The notes under the pieces were generated by a model. That model was not told the DNA's origin. It saw only the letters and a program-made list of their open reading frames with translations, and made no database searches. The translations under genes and the position numbers were made by a program. Of a stretch of 47,464 bases of DNA, positions 8,613-19,000 are shown piece after piece. The stretch's first letter is position 1. Each line of letters opens with the position of its first letter. The stretch is from Trichomonas tenax (taxonomy: Eukaryota; Parabasalia; Trichomonadida; Trichomonadidae), in assembly GCA_023091735.1 (NCBI GenBank), contig JALKBU010000336.1, forward strand, positions 1 through 47,464. Direction: 5' to 3'.

Positions 8613-9389
8613 ATGGCTTTCTGTGTTATAAATGGTCTAAATATAGAATATTGGCAATATTTAGCACCAAAAAGCGAAGTTTTTTTCATGGTTGCTTTTG
8701 AGTTTTACTCAATCTTCCATTACCCGCAGTGCCTATACTGGACTGCGTGCATCTCCCCCCTCATGTCCTTGTTCCTGATCATCCTGTGGGATTGGCACAT
8801 CAAGGGGCAGCTAGATACGACGATTGTCGTCCCAATCACGTTCATTTCGACGTCTGCTGGTAGAACTATCAACGGATGGGCGACATTCTTCACAACAGTT
8901 GCAATTTATTTCTTATCAGGCGACGTTTTCAAATTCTTCCGAAAAGCCGCACCACGTAAAGTTAAACCATTCACTTACAAATTCGCACGCTTGCTATACC
9001 CGATCGCGTCTTTCCCATGCGTTTTTGCTCACATTATGGCCGCTTTCTACATTGGTCGTTTGCCAAAGAACCAATTAGTTTATCACGCTATGCAATATTC
9101 TCTTCAGCCGGTCATGTTCGTCATTGTCGATATCTGCTGCGCTACAATCGATCGCCAAGTCAAATATTATCTTTATCTCTTCGATTTATTCCTCTGCGCC
9201 AATGTTGCCGCATACATTTACTATGGATACGAAAGATACTATCGCATGACTGATGAATTCCCATTAGAAATCCTCGCAATGTTTGGATACATTCAATGGA
9301 TAGGCAACGCAATCCGTTGGCCACTTCTTGGTGCCCAAATGAGAGGCAACACCTTCTACCGCATTGTTATCAACGATCAGGATCGTTAA
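8613..9389 (+). CDS. Multipass membrane protein of unknown function
   Basis: 258 residues with about six hydrophobic segments (roughly 22-40, 46-60, 70-102, 127-147, 160-178, 186-206) and a possible seventh near 220-240. Loops are short; a basic one (FFRKAAPRKVKPFTYKFAR) follows the third segment and is probably cytosolic. Aromatic-rich helices and an N-terminus without a cleavable signal suggest an ER/Golgi or plasma-membrane protein. I see no catalytic motif (for example the CDP-alcohol transferase DG-AR pattern is absent). A remote relation to FRAG1/DRAM-type six-pass proteins is conceivable but not demonstrated. TAAA at the stop codon fits the lineage's polyadenylation signal. Confidence 0.8.
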   Translation: MAFCVINGLNIEYWQYLAPKSEVFFMVAFEFYSIFHYPQCLYWTACISPLMSLFLIILWDWHIKGQLDTTIVVPITFISTSAGRTINGWATFFTTVAIYFLSGDVFKFFRKAAPRKVKPFTYKFARLLYPIASFPCVFAHIMAAFYIGRLPKNQLVYHAMQYSLQPVMFVIVDICCATIDRQVKYYLYLFDLFLCANVAAYIYYGYERYYRMTDEFPLEILAMFGYIQWIGNAIRWPLLGAQMRGNTFYRIVINDQDR

Positions 9390-9655
9390 ATTTCATATTT
9401 AATAATCCGAAATTATTGATCTCATAATTGATATATAAAGTTGTTGAATTTTGAAACATTCTATCACAGAATGATAAATGTTAAATACGTATATTGATAA
9501 TTAAACAAATTAATTATTTTGATACATCGATTTAACTTTAAAATCTTTTGAAAATTGATAGAACTATAGTACGCAAAGCTGGATTTGAAAAATGAAAACA
9601 ATAATATTTTATAAAAATACAAATCAAACACATTTCATGGTAAGATCGATGTAAA

Positions 9656-10408
9656 TTAGTTCTTCTGTTTCTCTTGTTCTGCGAGAATGTTTCTCAAGAA
9701 ACCATCTTTCATATCTCGTAATATCTTCAATTGTTTATCCAAGTTTTCTCGTTTGTGATTCAGTTCGAACTGGCGCCTGAATATGTCGATTATTTGAGCA
9801 TTTACCGTTTCAATTGTTTCATTTGAATCAGGATCTGGAGAAATACTAATTGCACTTTCGTCATCGGAAAGTTCGTCATTTTTTCCATCAAACTGTGGTA
9901 AAATGGGTTGATGATTTGCAATATCTATATTTAAAATATATTTAATTTGATCTTCTTGTTCTATCTGTAAATGATTTAAGTTTTTCTCGGCTTCTTCAAG
10001 CTCTGCTTTTCGTTTCTCTAGTTCATCTACTTTTTGTTTCAAATGATGTTTAAATCGAAGTTCAAGTTCTTGAATTTCACGAGATCCGTTTTTCTCTTGT
10101 GCAAAAAGATTTGCTTTTTGTTCTAAAACGTTTTGATGTTCTTGATTAAATCTTGCAAGAACAATTTTCGACTGTTTATCGAGATATTCATTATGCGTAT
10201 TCTGCTGAGTTTTTATTTGATCTATTTCTCTCTGTATTTCTTTGTTTTTGTTGTTTATTTCTCGAATTTTATCTTGTAACTCTTTAACGCGTTCGTCAGA
10301 GGCCCTCAATTGATCATTATTCGTAACAATCAGGCTCTGCATTTTCTTAATTTCGTTCTTAAAATATTCTATCTTCTTTGGAACTTCAGAATCTGGAATC
10401 TCAGACAT
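9656..10408 (-). CDS. Coiled-coil protein
   Basis: 250 residues from ATG 10408 (MSEIPDSEVPKKIEYFKNEI). This start is chosen because a perfect initiator TCACTTTT ends four bases before it. Residues about 10-165 form a continuous coiled coil rich in K, E, Q and N, followed by an acidic serine-containing linker (DGKNDELSDDESAISISPDP) and a second short coil near the C-terminus (RRQFELNHKRENLDKQLKIL). No motor, head or membrane segment. Probably a cytoskeletal or organelle-associated structural protein; nothing more specific can be read. Confidence 0.85.
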   Translation of the reverse strand: MSEIPDSEVPKKIEYFKNEIKKMQSLIVTNNDQLRASDERVKELQDKIREINNKNKEIQREIDQIKTQQNTHNEYLDKQSKIVLARFNQEHQNVLEQKANLFAQEKNGSREIQELELRFKHHLKQKVDELEKRKAELEEAEKNLNHLQIEQEDQIKYILNIDIANHQPILPQFDGKNDELSDDESAISISPDPDSNETIETVNAQIIDIFRRQFELNHKRENLDKQLKILRDMKDGFLRNILAEQEKQKN

Positions 10409-10412
10409 TTTG

Positions 10413-10420
10413 AAAAGTGA
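10413..10420 (-). promoter_or_regulatory. Perfect trichomonad initiator TCACTTTT
   Basis: Minus strand reads TCACTTTTCAAAATG: an exact TCAYTWTT match four bases before the ATG at 10408. It decides the start of the coiled-coil gene against the longer upstream frame. Confidence 0.75.
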
Positions 10421-10663
10421 CATGTATTCTGACATGTAAAGTGATATTAAAAATGTCAATTCCTGGCATGTAAAAATGCGATTGTCAAATCGAATAAATC
10501 ATTTGCAAAGCAAGAGAATTGATTCATTAGACAAACATAATACGAATTAAAGAAGTTTTCTTTGATATTGGTGAAGTAATTTAATGATTTCACAATAATA
10601 TTAATTTTATACAAACAAAATATTGATAGTTTTACAGAACAATATTAAAAAAAATAAAGGCGA

Positions 10664-12265
10664 TCAGCTGTAGCACTTCATTTGGACGATCCATGATCCT
10701 GTTTCTTTGTATTCTTCTTTGGAAATGACTAAGTCCGGGAATTGATCCAAAGATCCCAAAACTGAAGCTCCTATCCAAACTGAGTTCTTTCTCTCCGGCG
10801 GCGCTGTGACGTGCGCATTGAGGCCAACAGGAACTTTAACTTTGCGCGCCTTCTGGTATTGCATCAGTGACTTATAGCGCTCATAAGGAATGATATATCC
10901 GTTCTCTGTCAAAAGGAGTGTTTCGTTGGTCAATGGAAGACCATATTTCGTGGAAGGAGGGAGGAAGTCGCCAGGAATCTTCAGCTGTAGGTCTATTGGG
11001 TCAGGGATGATCATATCTTCGAGTTTAGGAACTTTGTAGTTCTTGTCGTTTTTGATATTTGGATCGATTAAATCGAGCATTTCTTCAGGACTCATTGAGT
11101 GCAATTCTTCTGGTGTTAATGCGAGTGAATCATCATCCAACAAAAACTGCGCCTGCTGCTTCTCTCCCAGGTACCCGGAGTTCTTCGGCGTGATGGTCTT
11201 TTGCGATGTTGGAGCTTTTGGAGTGTTCAATGATGTTGTTTCTCCATGCGTTCTTCGTTTTGGCGGTGGAAGCGTTTCTCCTGGTTGCAGAAGTGGCTTG
11301 ATATCAATTCCCGTGATCTCAGCCTCCATTCTTTCAGGCAATCCAGGGAACATCGAGCATCCGCCTGTTAAAACAACATTTGGAAGCATTTCATATCTCA
11401 CAGCTGTGTCAACGAGTAAAAGAGACTGAACGATGACTTCTGGTATTGACTGAGTTGATAATTGAGTGATTCCAGGGTTAAAAAGAATCTCCGCCGTATC
11501 ATAATCGAAAGATGAATCATATTCTTGACTAGCTTTCTGTTTTTCCGCAGAAATACTCTTTCTGCGCTTTAATTGTGAACTTTTCGCTCTTGCGTCGTCG
11601 AATTTTTTGATGACTCTGCATTTATTTTCCTTTAATCCCGCGATATCATTTGGTTTCATGAAAGAAGTGTCTGTTCCCGCCGCGTTCAGTTTCCCTGTGA
11701 AGAACTTTGTCATAACTTCACCAGAAATTAGAGATTGGAGCACTGCGTGAGGTTGTTGATATCCTTCGTAAACAGGAACAACAGAATGCCAGCCTTCTCC
11801 ACCATCCCACACGACACCGGTCGTAATTCCGCAGGAAAGAAGCGCAAAAACAGACTGCACGCCTGAATAATAAGCAGGAACGTTAAATGTCTCGAAAAAC
11901 ATCTGTATTGTCTTCTCCCTCGCGTGCTGACTGCAGTTTTGCTTCTCTGTGACAATCACGGGGTGTTGATCAGGAACAACTAAAAGTTCGTTATAATACG
12001 TATGATGCCAAACTTTCTCGATATCGTCCCAATTGACGATGACGCCGTTCTCCATCGGTTTTGAGATCTCCACAAAATCGGATTTTGTAAATACTTCATT
12101 GCCTACGAAGAAATCAACATTTTTGCCGCCAATTAACTGCGCAGTGCTCTTTGGGACGCCGACGACTGTCGGAAACTCAACTTTGGGTTCGTAGAAACCG
12201 GCGAAACCAACTTTCGTGAAGCCACTTCCTGTGTCGATGACAACAGGAGGCGAATTCATCTTCAT
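10664..12265 (-). CDS. Divergent actin-related protein with large insertions
   Basis: 533 residues against about 375 in actin. The N-terminal VIDTGSGFTKVGFAGFYEPK is the actin phosphate-1 loop, WDGGEGWHSVVPVYEGY the phosphate-2 loop, VVLTGGCSMFPGLPERM the adenosine motif, and WIGASVLGSL with ISKEEYKETG near the end are the actin C-terminal signatures. A basic insert (about residues 220-255, with KRRKS) and a longer Pro/Asp-rich insert (about 330-450) break the fold. Large inserts plus a basic KRRK stretch suggest a nuclear, chromatin-remodeller Arp (Arp5/Arp8-like), but the class cannot be fixed. The start could be Met1 or Met3. The ATP pocket looks largely intact. Confidence 0.9.
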   Translation of the reverse strand: MKMNSPPVVIDTGSGFTKVGFAGFYEPKVEFPTVVGVPKSTAQLIGGKNVDFFVGNEVFTKSDFVEISKPMENGVIVNWDDIEKVWHHTYYNELLVVPDQHPVIVTEKQNCSQHAREKTIQMFFETFNVPAYYSGVQSVFALLSCGITTGVVWDGGEGWHSVVPVYEGYQQPHAVLQSLISGEVMTKFFTGKLNAAGTDTSFMKPNDIAGLKENKCRVIKKFDDARAKSSQLKRRKSISAEKQKASQEYDSSFDYDTAEILFNPGITQLSTQSIPEVIVQSLLLVDTAVRYEMLPNVVLTGGCSMFPGLPERMEAEITGIDIKPLLQPGETLPPPKRRTHGETTSLNTPKAPTSQKTITPKNSGYLGEKQQAQFLLDDDSLALTPEELHSMSPEEMLDLIDPNIKNDKNYKVPKLEDMIIPDPIDLQLKIPGDFLPPSTKYGLPLTNETLLLTENGYIIPYERYKSLMQYQKARKVKVPVGLNAHVTAPPERKNSVWIGASVLGSLDQFPDLVISKEEYKETGSWIVQMKCYS

Positions 12266-12807
12266 TTTTTGTTTTTTGAATTGACTGTTTGCTTTTTATT
12301 CGATGATTTTGTTATATATCTATTATTAATCTAAAATAGTATCTCTTTTATTATATACAATTTTAATTATATTAAAAACTAACACAAAAATATATAATTT
12401 TAATATTAAAAATAAACTTTTTAGCAATTTAAAAAAACTAGTTTTTGAAAAATATTTTTTGAAGCTTTTTGTATTAATGAATATCATCATCTTAACAGAA
12501 AATCATTATTTTTAAATTTAAAATGATATCTTTCCCTATGAAAATCAAAATTTCATTATTTATATTTCAAAAAATCACATTTTCGATCAAGATTACTATC
12601 AAAATCATAATATGTTCAATGAATATTTAAACATTTTGATGCTAAAAGTATATATTATCGATTGTGATTTTGATGTTTTGATTTTGAATTTTGCAAATTT
12701 GAAGATTATAAACAGAGTAACAGGTTTAAGATATATAAAACTCTTATGACTTTTAATGGTGACGCGAAATCAGCAAAAAAATATAAAATTGAACAAATAA
12801 TAATACA
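12266..12807. other. Intergenic, no gene seen
   Basis: Extremely AT-rich spacer between the Arp and LRR genes, with no reading frame of note. Confidence 0.5.
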
Positions 12808-15006
12808 TTAGTACGACATTTCGTATTTGTCTATTGAAGTGTCTATGTTCCACTGGTTGAAGAAAACAACCAACGGGTCTGTTTCCGGTCCTGAAGCCTT
12901 CTGCCCGAAGCACTCGACGAGTAACTTCTCGATATCTTGATCCTTCTGAGAAACGCTGGTGAATCTCAGCGGCTCGAGGTGAGGCAGCTGAGAGTGGTCC
13001 GTAGCTCCCCTCAAGAGGAGCGGGATAGAGGACATTCTTCTCACCTTCGTGACTGTCTCATCTGATACGACGATATCCGGTGTCTGCTCGAGTTTGTACT
13101 TCTCTTCGAACTGCTTCTTGAGTGCGCCGAACTCCTTGATGAGGCGCTCTCTCGACGTCAGAGGGATCTTCGGGAGGACTCTAGAGACATCTCGGCCTGG
13201 CCACAATGAGAACTCGACATTGGACGAGATAATCGCCTTGAGACAAGCGAGTAATTTCTCGGCGTTGTTTGCGCATGTCGAGTTGAATGCGAGAGCCTTA
13301 GTGCCCGTTTCGATGAGCTTCTCGAGGAGAGGAAGGCCCTGATCGCCAATGCCGTGGCCGCTGATATCGATGGAAACGCATGTTCCGCGAGAAATGAGGG
13401 CCTCGAGGACATCGTTGAACTCTGTGCCGAATGAGAAAGATCCGTGCCCAGCCATGACGAAGCGCTCGAGAGAAAGCTCTTTGACGATCCTGAGGACTTG
13501 GTCGATGTTTGTTGGCTTGTTGAGGATGCACTCAGAGATTGACAAGTCGTAGACAGTCTTCTGCTTGCAGAGGAAGTCCACGAAGTGCGGAAGTGACTGA
13601 TTGGAGACTTTGTTCTGCACCCAAGCGAGAGTTGTGACTCCTTTGAGATCGATGTCAGCAATCATCGGATAAAGCAATTCTGCTTCAGCTGACGACATTT
13701 TGAGCGCAGAGAGGTCCAAATTCTGGATCTGGTGCTGTGCTGTCTGTATGGATCTTAACAGAGAGTGAAGATTCGATGCAGATGTCTGAATTTCAGATAA
13801 ATCGAGTGTTGTGATGTCCTGGAATCTCTGTATCGGCTTTGCGATAGGTTTTGCGAGGTTGCAGCCAGAGAAGGAGACTTCCTGAAGGCCGGATTCGAAC
13901 ATCATGAAGGCAGAAAGAAGAAATTCGATATTCAATGGAACGTTGTTGCAAACGTACTTGTGGAGGCTCTTCTTCTTCAAGACCCAGTCGCAGTTCATCA
14001 ATTGAACAGAAAACATTTGGACAGACTCAGCGAGATTAATTTTCTTGATAATGAGTTCATTTAGTGTCCTGAAGCACGGTGCATCAAATAAAGAGTAGAA
14101 CATTGACTCAAGGGACGAAGGAATAAAGTCACATCTCTCGATTGTGAACGATGTGAAATTAGCTTTGATTTTCGCGAATTCGTAGAAGAAATCTTTGAAT
14201 CTGGGGTTCGTCAGGTCGCAGTTTATAAAAGTAGTGCTCTGAATTGGCGCAACGACCTCTTTTTCGAAAAATCCTGACGGAGTTGTTAAATTGCTTTCGA
14301 GGAAGGACGTTCTGTAGAACTGTATTGAGTTTATTGATGTAGAAATTTTCATTATTGTCGAGAAGTGAGGGAAGAAAGAGAGGAATGACAAATCTTTTAA
14401 GATAATTGTCTTAAAAAGTGTGTCGCCTCTCAAAGATCCCGCGAGAGCCGGCATAAGCGACGAAGCGCCCAAGGCCGGTGTAATTGTTAACGTATCGTCC
14501 TGAGTTTCGAGTGTTTTGCAAATTGCGCTTATTTGGTCCAATTGCGTTGGTACATTCAACGCGAGACATTCAGAAATGAATCTATCGGTTATAGTGAGTT
14601 CCTCGTTCATGTCTAATTGTAATTCCATGACCGCTGTCTTTAATTGATTTGATGCTTTCAAACACGAATTTCCCATCATCGAAGTATACATATGGTCGAT
14701 AATTGATACCATGTAATTGATTTTTTCGTGCTGAACGACAATAGAAACGTCGTCAGACTTGCATTCGAAGAAATCTGTTGTTAGAGTGATGTGTTTGATC
14801 CTCGAAAGCGACATTTCTCTCGAAATTTTGAACCCTGACGGGAATTTCTTCTTGATTAGAAGGAAAATGCCGATAGTTGTTATAACTAAATAACGCGGCT
14901 GAACGTCTCCGTGGGTGTTGATTTTACCGACGTTTCCGTGCCATACGACTTTCACTCCTTGGGCCTTAAGAAGGGGGTGAATCTGCATAAGTTGTTCGTC
15001 ATTCAT
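12808..15006 (-). CDS. PH-like plus leucine-rich-repeat protein, CARMIL-like
   Basis: 732 residues. The N-terminal 110 (VKVVWHGNVGKI, RYLVITTIGIFLLIKK, KISREMSLSRIKHITL) read as the non-canonical PH domain of CARMIL proteins. Residues about 190-610 are irregular leucine-rich repeats of the ribonuclease-inhibitor type, e.g. ITTLDLSEIQ, QIQNLDLSALKMSS, CVSIDISGHGIGDQGLPLL. The last 120 residues are a helical, charged tail. In animals and amoebae CARMIL binds and inhibits actin capping protein through a CPI motif (LxHxTxxRPK); I do not see that motif, so capping-protein binding is not supported. A role in actin assembly at membranes is inferred from domain order. Higher GC than its surroundings. 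Confidence 0.8.
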   Translation of the reverse strand: MNDEQLMQIHPLLKAQGVKVVWHGNVGKINTHGDVQPRYLVITTIGIFLLIKKKFPSGFKISREMSLSRIKHITLTTDFFECKSDDVSIVVQHEKINYMVSIIDHMYTSMMGNSCLKASNQLKTAVMELQLDMNEELTITDRFISECLALNVPTQLDQISAICKTLETQDDTLTITPALGASSLMPALAGSLRGDTLFKTIILKDLSFLSFFPHFSTIMKISTSINSIQFYRTSFLESNLTTPSGFFEKEVVAPIQSTTFINCDLTNPRFKDFFYEFAKIKANFTSFTIERCDFIPSSLESMFYSLFDAPCFRTLNELIIKKINLAESVQMFSVQLMNCDWVLKKKSLHKYVCNNVPLNIEFLLSAFMMFESGLQEVSFSGCNLAKPIAKPIQRFQDITTLDLSEIQTSASNLHSLLRSIQTAQHQIQNLDLSALKMSSAEAELLYPMIADIDLKGVTTLAWVQNKVSNQSLPHFVDFLCKQKTVYDLSISECILNKPTNIDQVLRIVKELSLERFVMAGHGSFSFGTEFNDVLEALISRGTCVSIDISGHGIGDQGLPLLEKLIETGTKALAFNSTCANNAEKLLACLKAIISSNVEFSLWPGRDVSRVLPKIPLTSRERLIKEFGALKKQFEEKYKLEQTPDIVVSDETVTKVRRMSSIPLLLRGATDHSQLPHLEPLRFTSVSQKDQDIEKLLVECFGQKASGPETDPLVVFFNQWNIDTSIDKYEMSY

Positions 15007-15172
15007 GTTTTTATTTTTACTTTTATCGACCTCGGATTTTATTTTTTGATTTTTCTTTCATTTTTATAATCTCTATATGCTATTTCTAATCAAATATCTA
15101 ATTATTTTTGAAAAATATTCGAAATTTGGAATTTCCAGTGTTGTTTTGTGATATTTATGATATATTTGGCTC

Positions 15173-16021
15173 CAGACTTGATTCCATACAACTAATTGTT
15201 TTTTATGTAGTTTTATATTTTCGCATAATAAACATTGATAATGAAAGGTTTTAAAATGCAAATTAACAGATGAAGGAAATTATGTTATAGGTTAATGTAT
15301 ATATGGGGATGAATTATCGATATTTGTTGTATATAAATGATTGAAATAACTTTAATCCTTTATAGTAATGAAATGAAAATCGATTACTTTATTGCGGAAT
15401 TGTCACTTTTAGGCAACTTTTTTTTGCGGAAAAAAATGGTCTCAAAAATTGAAATTTTTCAGAGAATTTTTTTCCAAGAAAAAAAGTCGCCTAAAAGTGA
15501 CAATTCCGCAATAAAGTAATCGATTTTCATTTCATTACTATAAAGGATTGAAGTTATTTCAATCATTACCAATGCTTACATATTTATTTATTATTGATTT
15601 CTTATATAATTGTGCAGTTTCATTTCATAATATCTAATTAGAAAAATTTCCTATAAGTGTTTAATTTTATATTAGAAATTAAAATATATTTTTCACTATC
15701 AAAGATATATTATGTTTGCGCTGTTGAAATTAGAAAATACATTTTAGTTATTGATATTGAATAAGTTTTTAAAAAGTCGTCATTTTTATGCAAATTTACC
15801 GAGAAATCGAATTTTTGGATTTCAAATAGAGTTCAATTTAAGATATTTGATCTTCATTTATATACAACAAATATCGATAATTCATCCCCATATATACATT
15901 AACCTATAACATAATTTCCTTCATCTGTTAATTTGCATTTTAAAACTTTTCATTATCAATGTTTATTATGCGAAAATATAAAACTACATAAAAAACAATT
16001 AGTTGTATGGAATCAAGTCTG
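15173..16021. repeat. 168-bp inverted duplication of the XRN1 3' end
   Basis: Left arm 15173-15340 and right arm 15854-16021 are inverted copies, with only about one mismatch seen (AAAGG/AAAAG near 15246). The right arm contains the last codons of the XRN1 gene (DLIPYN and TAA) plus its 3' flank; the left arm therefore carries a displaced copy of those codons in the opposite orientation. The two minus/plus frames of about 60-80 residues that start MHFKTFHYQCLL at either side are products of this duplication, not genes. Between the arms lies a second, nested inverted repeat. Confidence 0.9.
15336..15567. repeat. Nested 79-bp inverted repeat with 74-base centre
   Basis: Arms 15336-15414 and 15489-15567 are inverted copies with one mismatch seen (AACTTTAATCC/AACTTCAATCC). 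They overlap the inner edge of the left XRN1-end copy by five bases. The centre is A/T-rich and itself partly self-complementary (TTTTTTTGCGGAAAAAAA, GAAATTTTTCAG). The whole segment could extrude as a long cruciform. Confidence 0.9.
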
Positions 16022-19000
16022 CGATGTTTGCAATGAAGCCTCTCTGCGACTTCAATCTCATTCTCATTGTCGAACCGAGTTCGAATGGAGTATCTGCGAC
16101 AACGTATGCTTCGAGTGTGACGTGATCGAAGCCAACGACAGTGCCGTGTGTTCCGAATGGAACAGAGCCGTTTGGAGCAACTGATGTAACTCTGTCGCCG
16201 ATGTTGATCAAAGAGCCCTTCTGTGGTAACATTCCTCTGATAATGAAATCACCGGGTTTTAGAACGACCGTGGAGCCCTCTGATTCTTCGAACTTGATCT
16301 TGTCGAGCCTGACTTCCAGCAACTGTGTGCTGGCTCTCGTGACCATGTAAATGTGGTTGCTGATCAGGAAGAGACCGGCGATTGCGGACTCCGAGTGCAT
16401 CCATCTCTGGATCTCTTCGATTTTCTCGACAGCTTTTTCGGCTTTTCCAGCGAGTGTGTCTGCGAAGATCGTGAGCTTCGGTTTGCTCTTATTGCTGTAC
16501 TGAACCTTAGGCTTGTGTGTATAGAATGTCTCTAAGCCCGTGAACTCGAGATAGCTCTTTATCAAGTTGAGTGTCTCTTTAGCGAAGACGTAGTTTCCTA
16601 ATTTAGTTTTCTGCACGAAGCCATCCAAAACTTGGTCCTTGTGGAACAAAGTAAGACCGACATCAGGAATTCTCGTCTCTCCTTCGATCTTGAGGACAGG
16701 AATGGAGTCAAGCATGCACATGATGACGTCTTTGTTCATGCTAAGGTCCTGCGCGAGTTCTTCGAGTGTGAGAGTGTACCCATCGTTTGCGAGGAACGAA
16801 CCGTTGAATGGAGGAGAAAGAATGACTTTGGCGGTGACTTCTCCTGTCTCGAGATTGACATTTGTTACCTTCGCGACTTGGCCTTCCTTCGATGCTTCTG
16901 TGATAATGATTCTCGAACCGACTTCTGGATACTTCGGTGGCTTCGGTGTCACGTATCTCTTCATTACTTCGATTGTGTTCGTGACAATGAGTTCCGCTGG
17001 GAACAGCCTTTCGTCAATAGATCTCTTTATTGAGCCATTGATGGACTTGATGATGTACGGCTTAATAATGAGGCCGACTTTGGAATCTTCAGCTTCGATG
17101 CCTCTGTACATTCTCAGCATATCGAGCATCTTCGAATAATTCTTGTTGCTGGTGAAACTCTTTTCGGCGTTTGTCTTTCCGTCGATAACAACTCCGCCTC
17201 GTTCGTTGAATGCGCCAACGACGATTCCTGGTCTCAAGAAAGGCCAATCGAAGAGAACGAGTTTGCCGAAGAGCTCCTTTGTGTTCTTAATGTCTTTGTA
17301 TTTCTCGTTTTCGCCAACTTCGTCGAAATCAGGGCGAACGAAGAGAGATGGGAATCTGGACTCTTTTCCGAAGATCTTCAGCTGATTCGTCGAGTTCTCT
17401 GTTGTGAACTTGACGCCTTTGAGTGTTGGAAGTCCCGGCGGATCCGCTGTCATCTTCTGCTTTGGAGTTCCTTCGTTCAGTGTCAAACTTTCCATGAACG
17501 CGTTTCGTCCTTTCTCTTCTTCACTCAGTGCACCGAAAACCTTTGAGCACTCCGTCCTGAGCTTCTCAACATCGACGTAAGGGATCAAAACAACGCCCTC
17601 GTGTTCGTATCTTCTGCCGTTCAAGTCGATCTCGAATGTCTCTGGATAGAACTCGGCCAAAGGCGAAGGATTGAACATCAGCGAAGCAACAGGATAAGGA
17701 AGTAGTGAAGACATCTTCGGAGGAAGGATGGAAAGCAGCTGCTCGAAAGGAAGCGGTGGACGGCCTTCTTCGAAGTTTGGTTCGTGAATATAGACGTATT
17801 TGGCAACCAAAATGATTGGCGGTGGGTAGAAATATGAAAATTGCCACGTCCAGTCAGGGCATCCCTCGAAATAGTACTTCAGAACCCAATTGAACGAATC
17901 AATGACCGAGCAGCAAAGTTGGGTCTCGAGATCTTCGGAATATTCCTTCTTGTATTTGTTTCTCAAATATTGACGCGCGCCGTCTTCTGTGTGCAACGCT
18001 GTTGACTTCTTGTTCTTGTGGCCTTTACCTGGCTTCTTGTTCGATGAGCTGCTTCTGTCTTTGGCTTTCACGCTTGCGACAACGGCGTTGAGAAATGCGA
18101 CCAAGTTTTCTTTATCGTAATTGATATCTTCTGTGATCAAATATTTGCGTCTGTCGAGGAGCGAAACTTTGTATGACTGAAGAATGTTGTCGAAATCGCC
18201 GTTATGAATATCGATTTCTGGAAAATGGGGAATGAAGTCGTTACCAATCAAGAAAGAGATAGCAACGAAGTCATTGATGAGTCTCTTGATATCAGATTCA
18301 GGGTATTCGTGTGCGAAATAATCTCTCAATATTGGAAGATGAAGTAATTCGAAATCATTTTGGCTCACACGCATCTTGTCGAGCTCTCCATTCGCCATAT
18401 CCTCAAATGGACCCATCCAGCCCATCCATTCACGCATAATGTAAACATTTTTGATTCCTGTTTGGAGAGTGAGGAAAACAAGGTCGGCATCTGGTGAATA
18501 AATGCAATGTGTAGCGAAAGGATCGAAATCTGGTTTCAGCATTTGATCTCTTAAGTAATTGAAGAATTTATGTTCACCTTCTCCAGGAACTCTGTGAGAA
18601 CTGTAAATAACCTTCGGAGTGGACCACAATAAATCGCTTTCTATTCTGTTTTTAATGAATTTTACTAAGTGATTGTGTAATTCCTCCATAAATTCAGTGC
18701 CAACAGAGATTGAGGCCGTGCTGAATGTTCCGTCGACGTGATCACGCGCAGCAACGAACCTCCGCGACCTCTGCTGTGCGCACTTCGCAAGCGGCGCGGG
18801 GCCATCGACAGAAATGAACAAAAGTTGGTCTGGTTTCATTGTTTGGACGAGTAAATCGACATAGCGGCAGACTTCGTTGAAAAGGATTGTGTTGTCGCCT
18901 CCCTCGACCGGTTTTACTTGTCTTATCGAGTTATAAATAATGCAATTGAAGTCAATGTAGAAATTGTTGATCTTTGGGTGCGAGAGATCGTTCGTGCGGT

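Noticed and set aside
15073..15261. Small frame starting MHFKTFHYQCLL (and its twin at 15933-16184)
   Set aside because: Both are products of the inverted duplication of XRN1 3' flank; the second also runs antisense into XRN1.
15173..16021. Reading the 168-bp arms as terminal repeats of a transposon
   Set aside because: The right arm includes the final codons and stop of XRN1, and no transposase or target duplication is seen; an inverted segmental duplication fits better.
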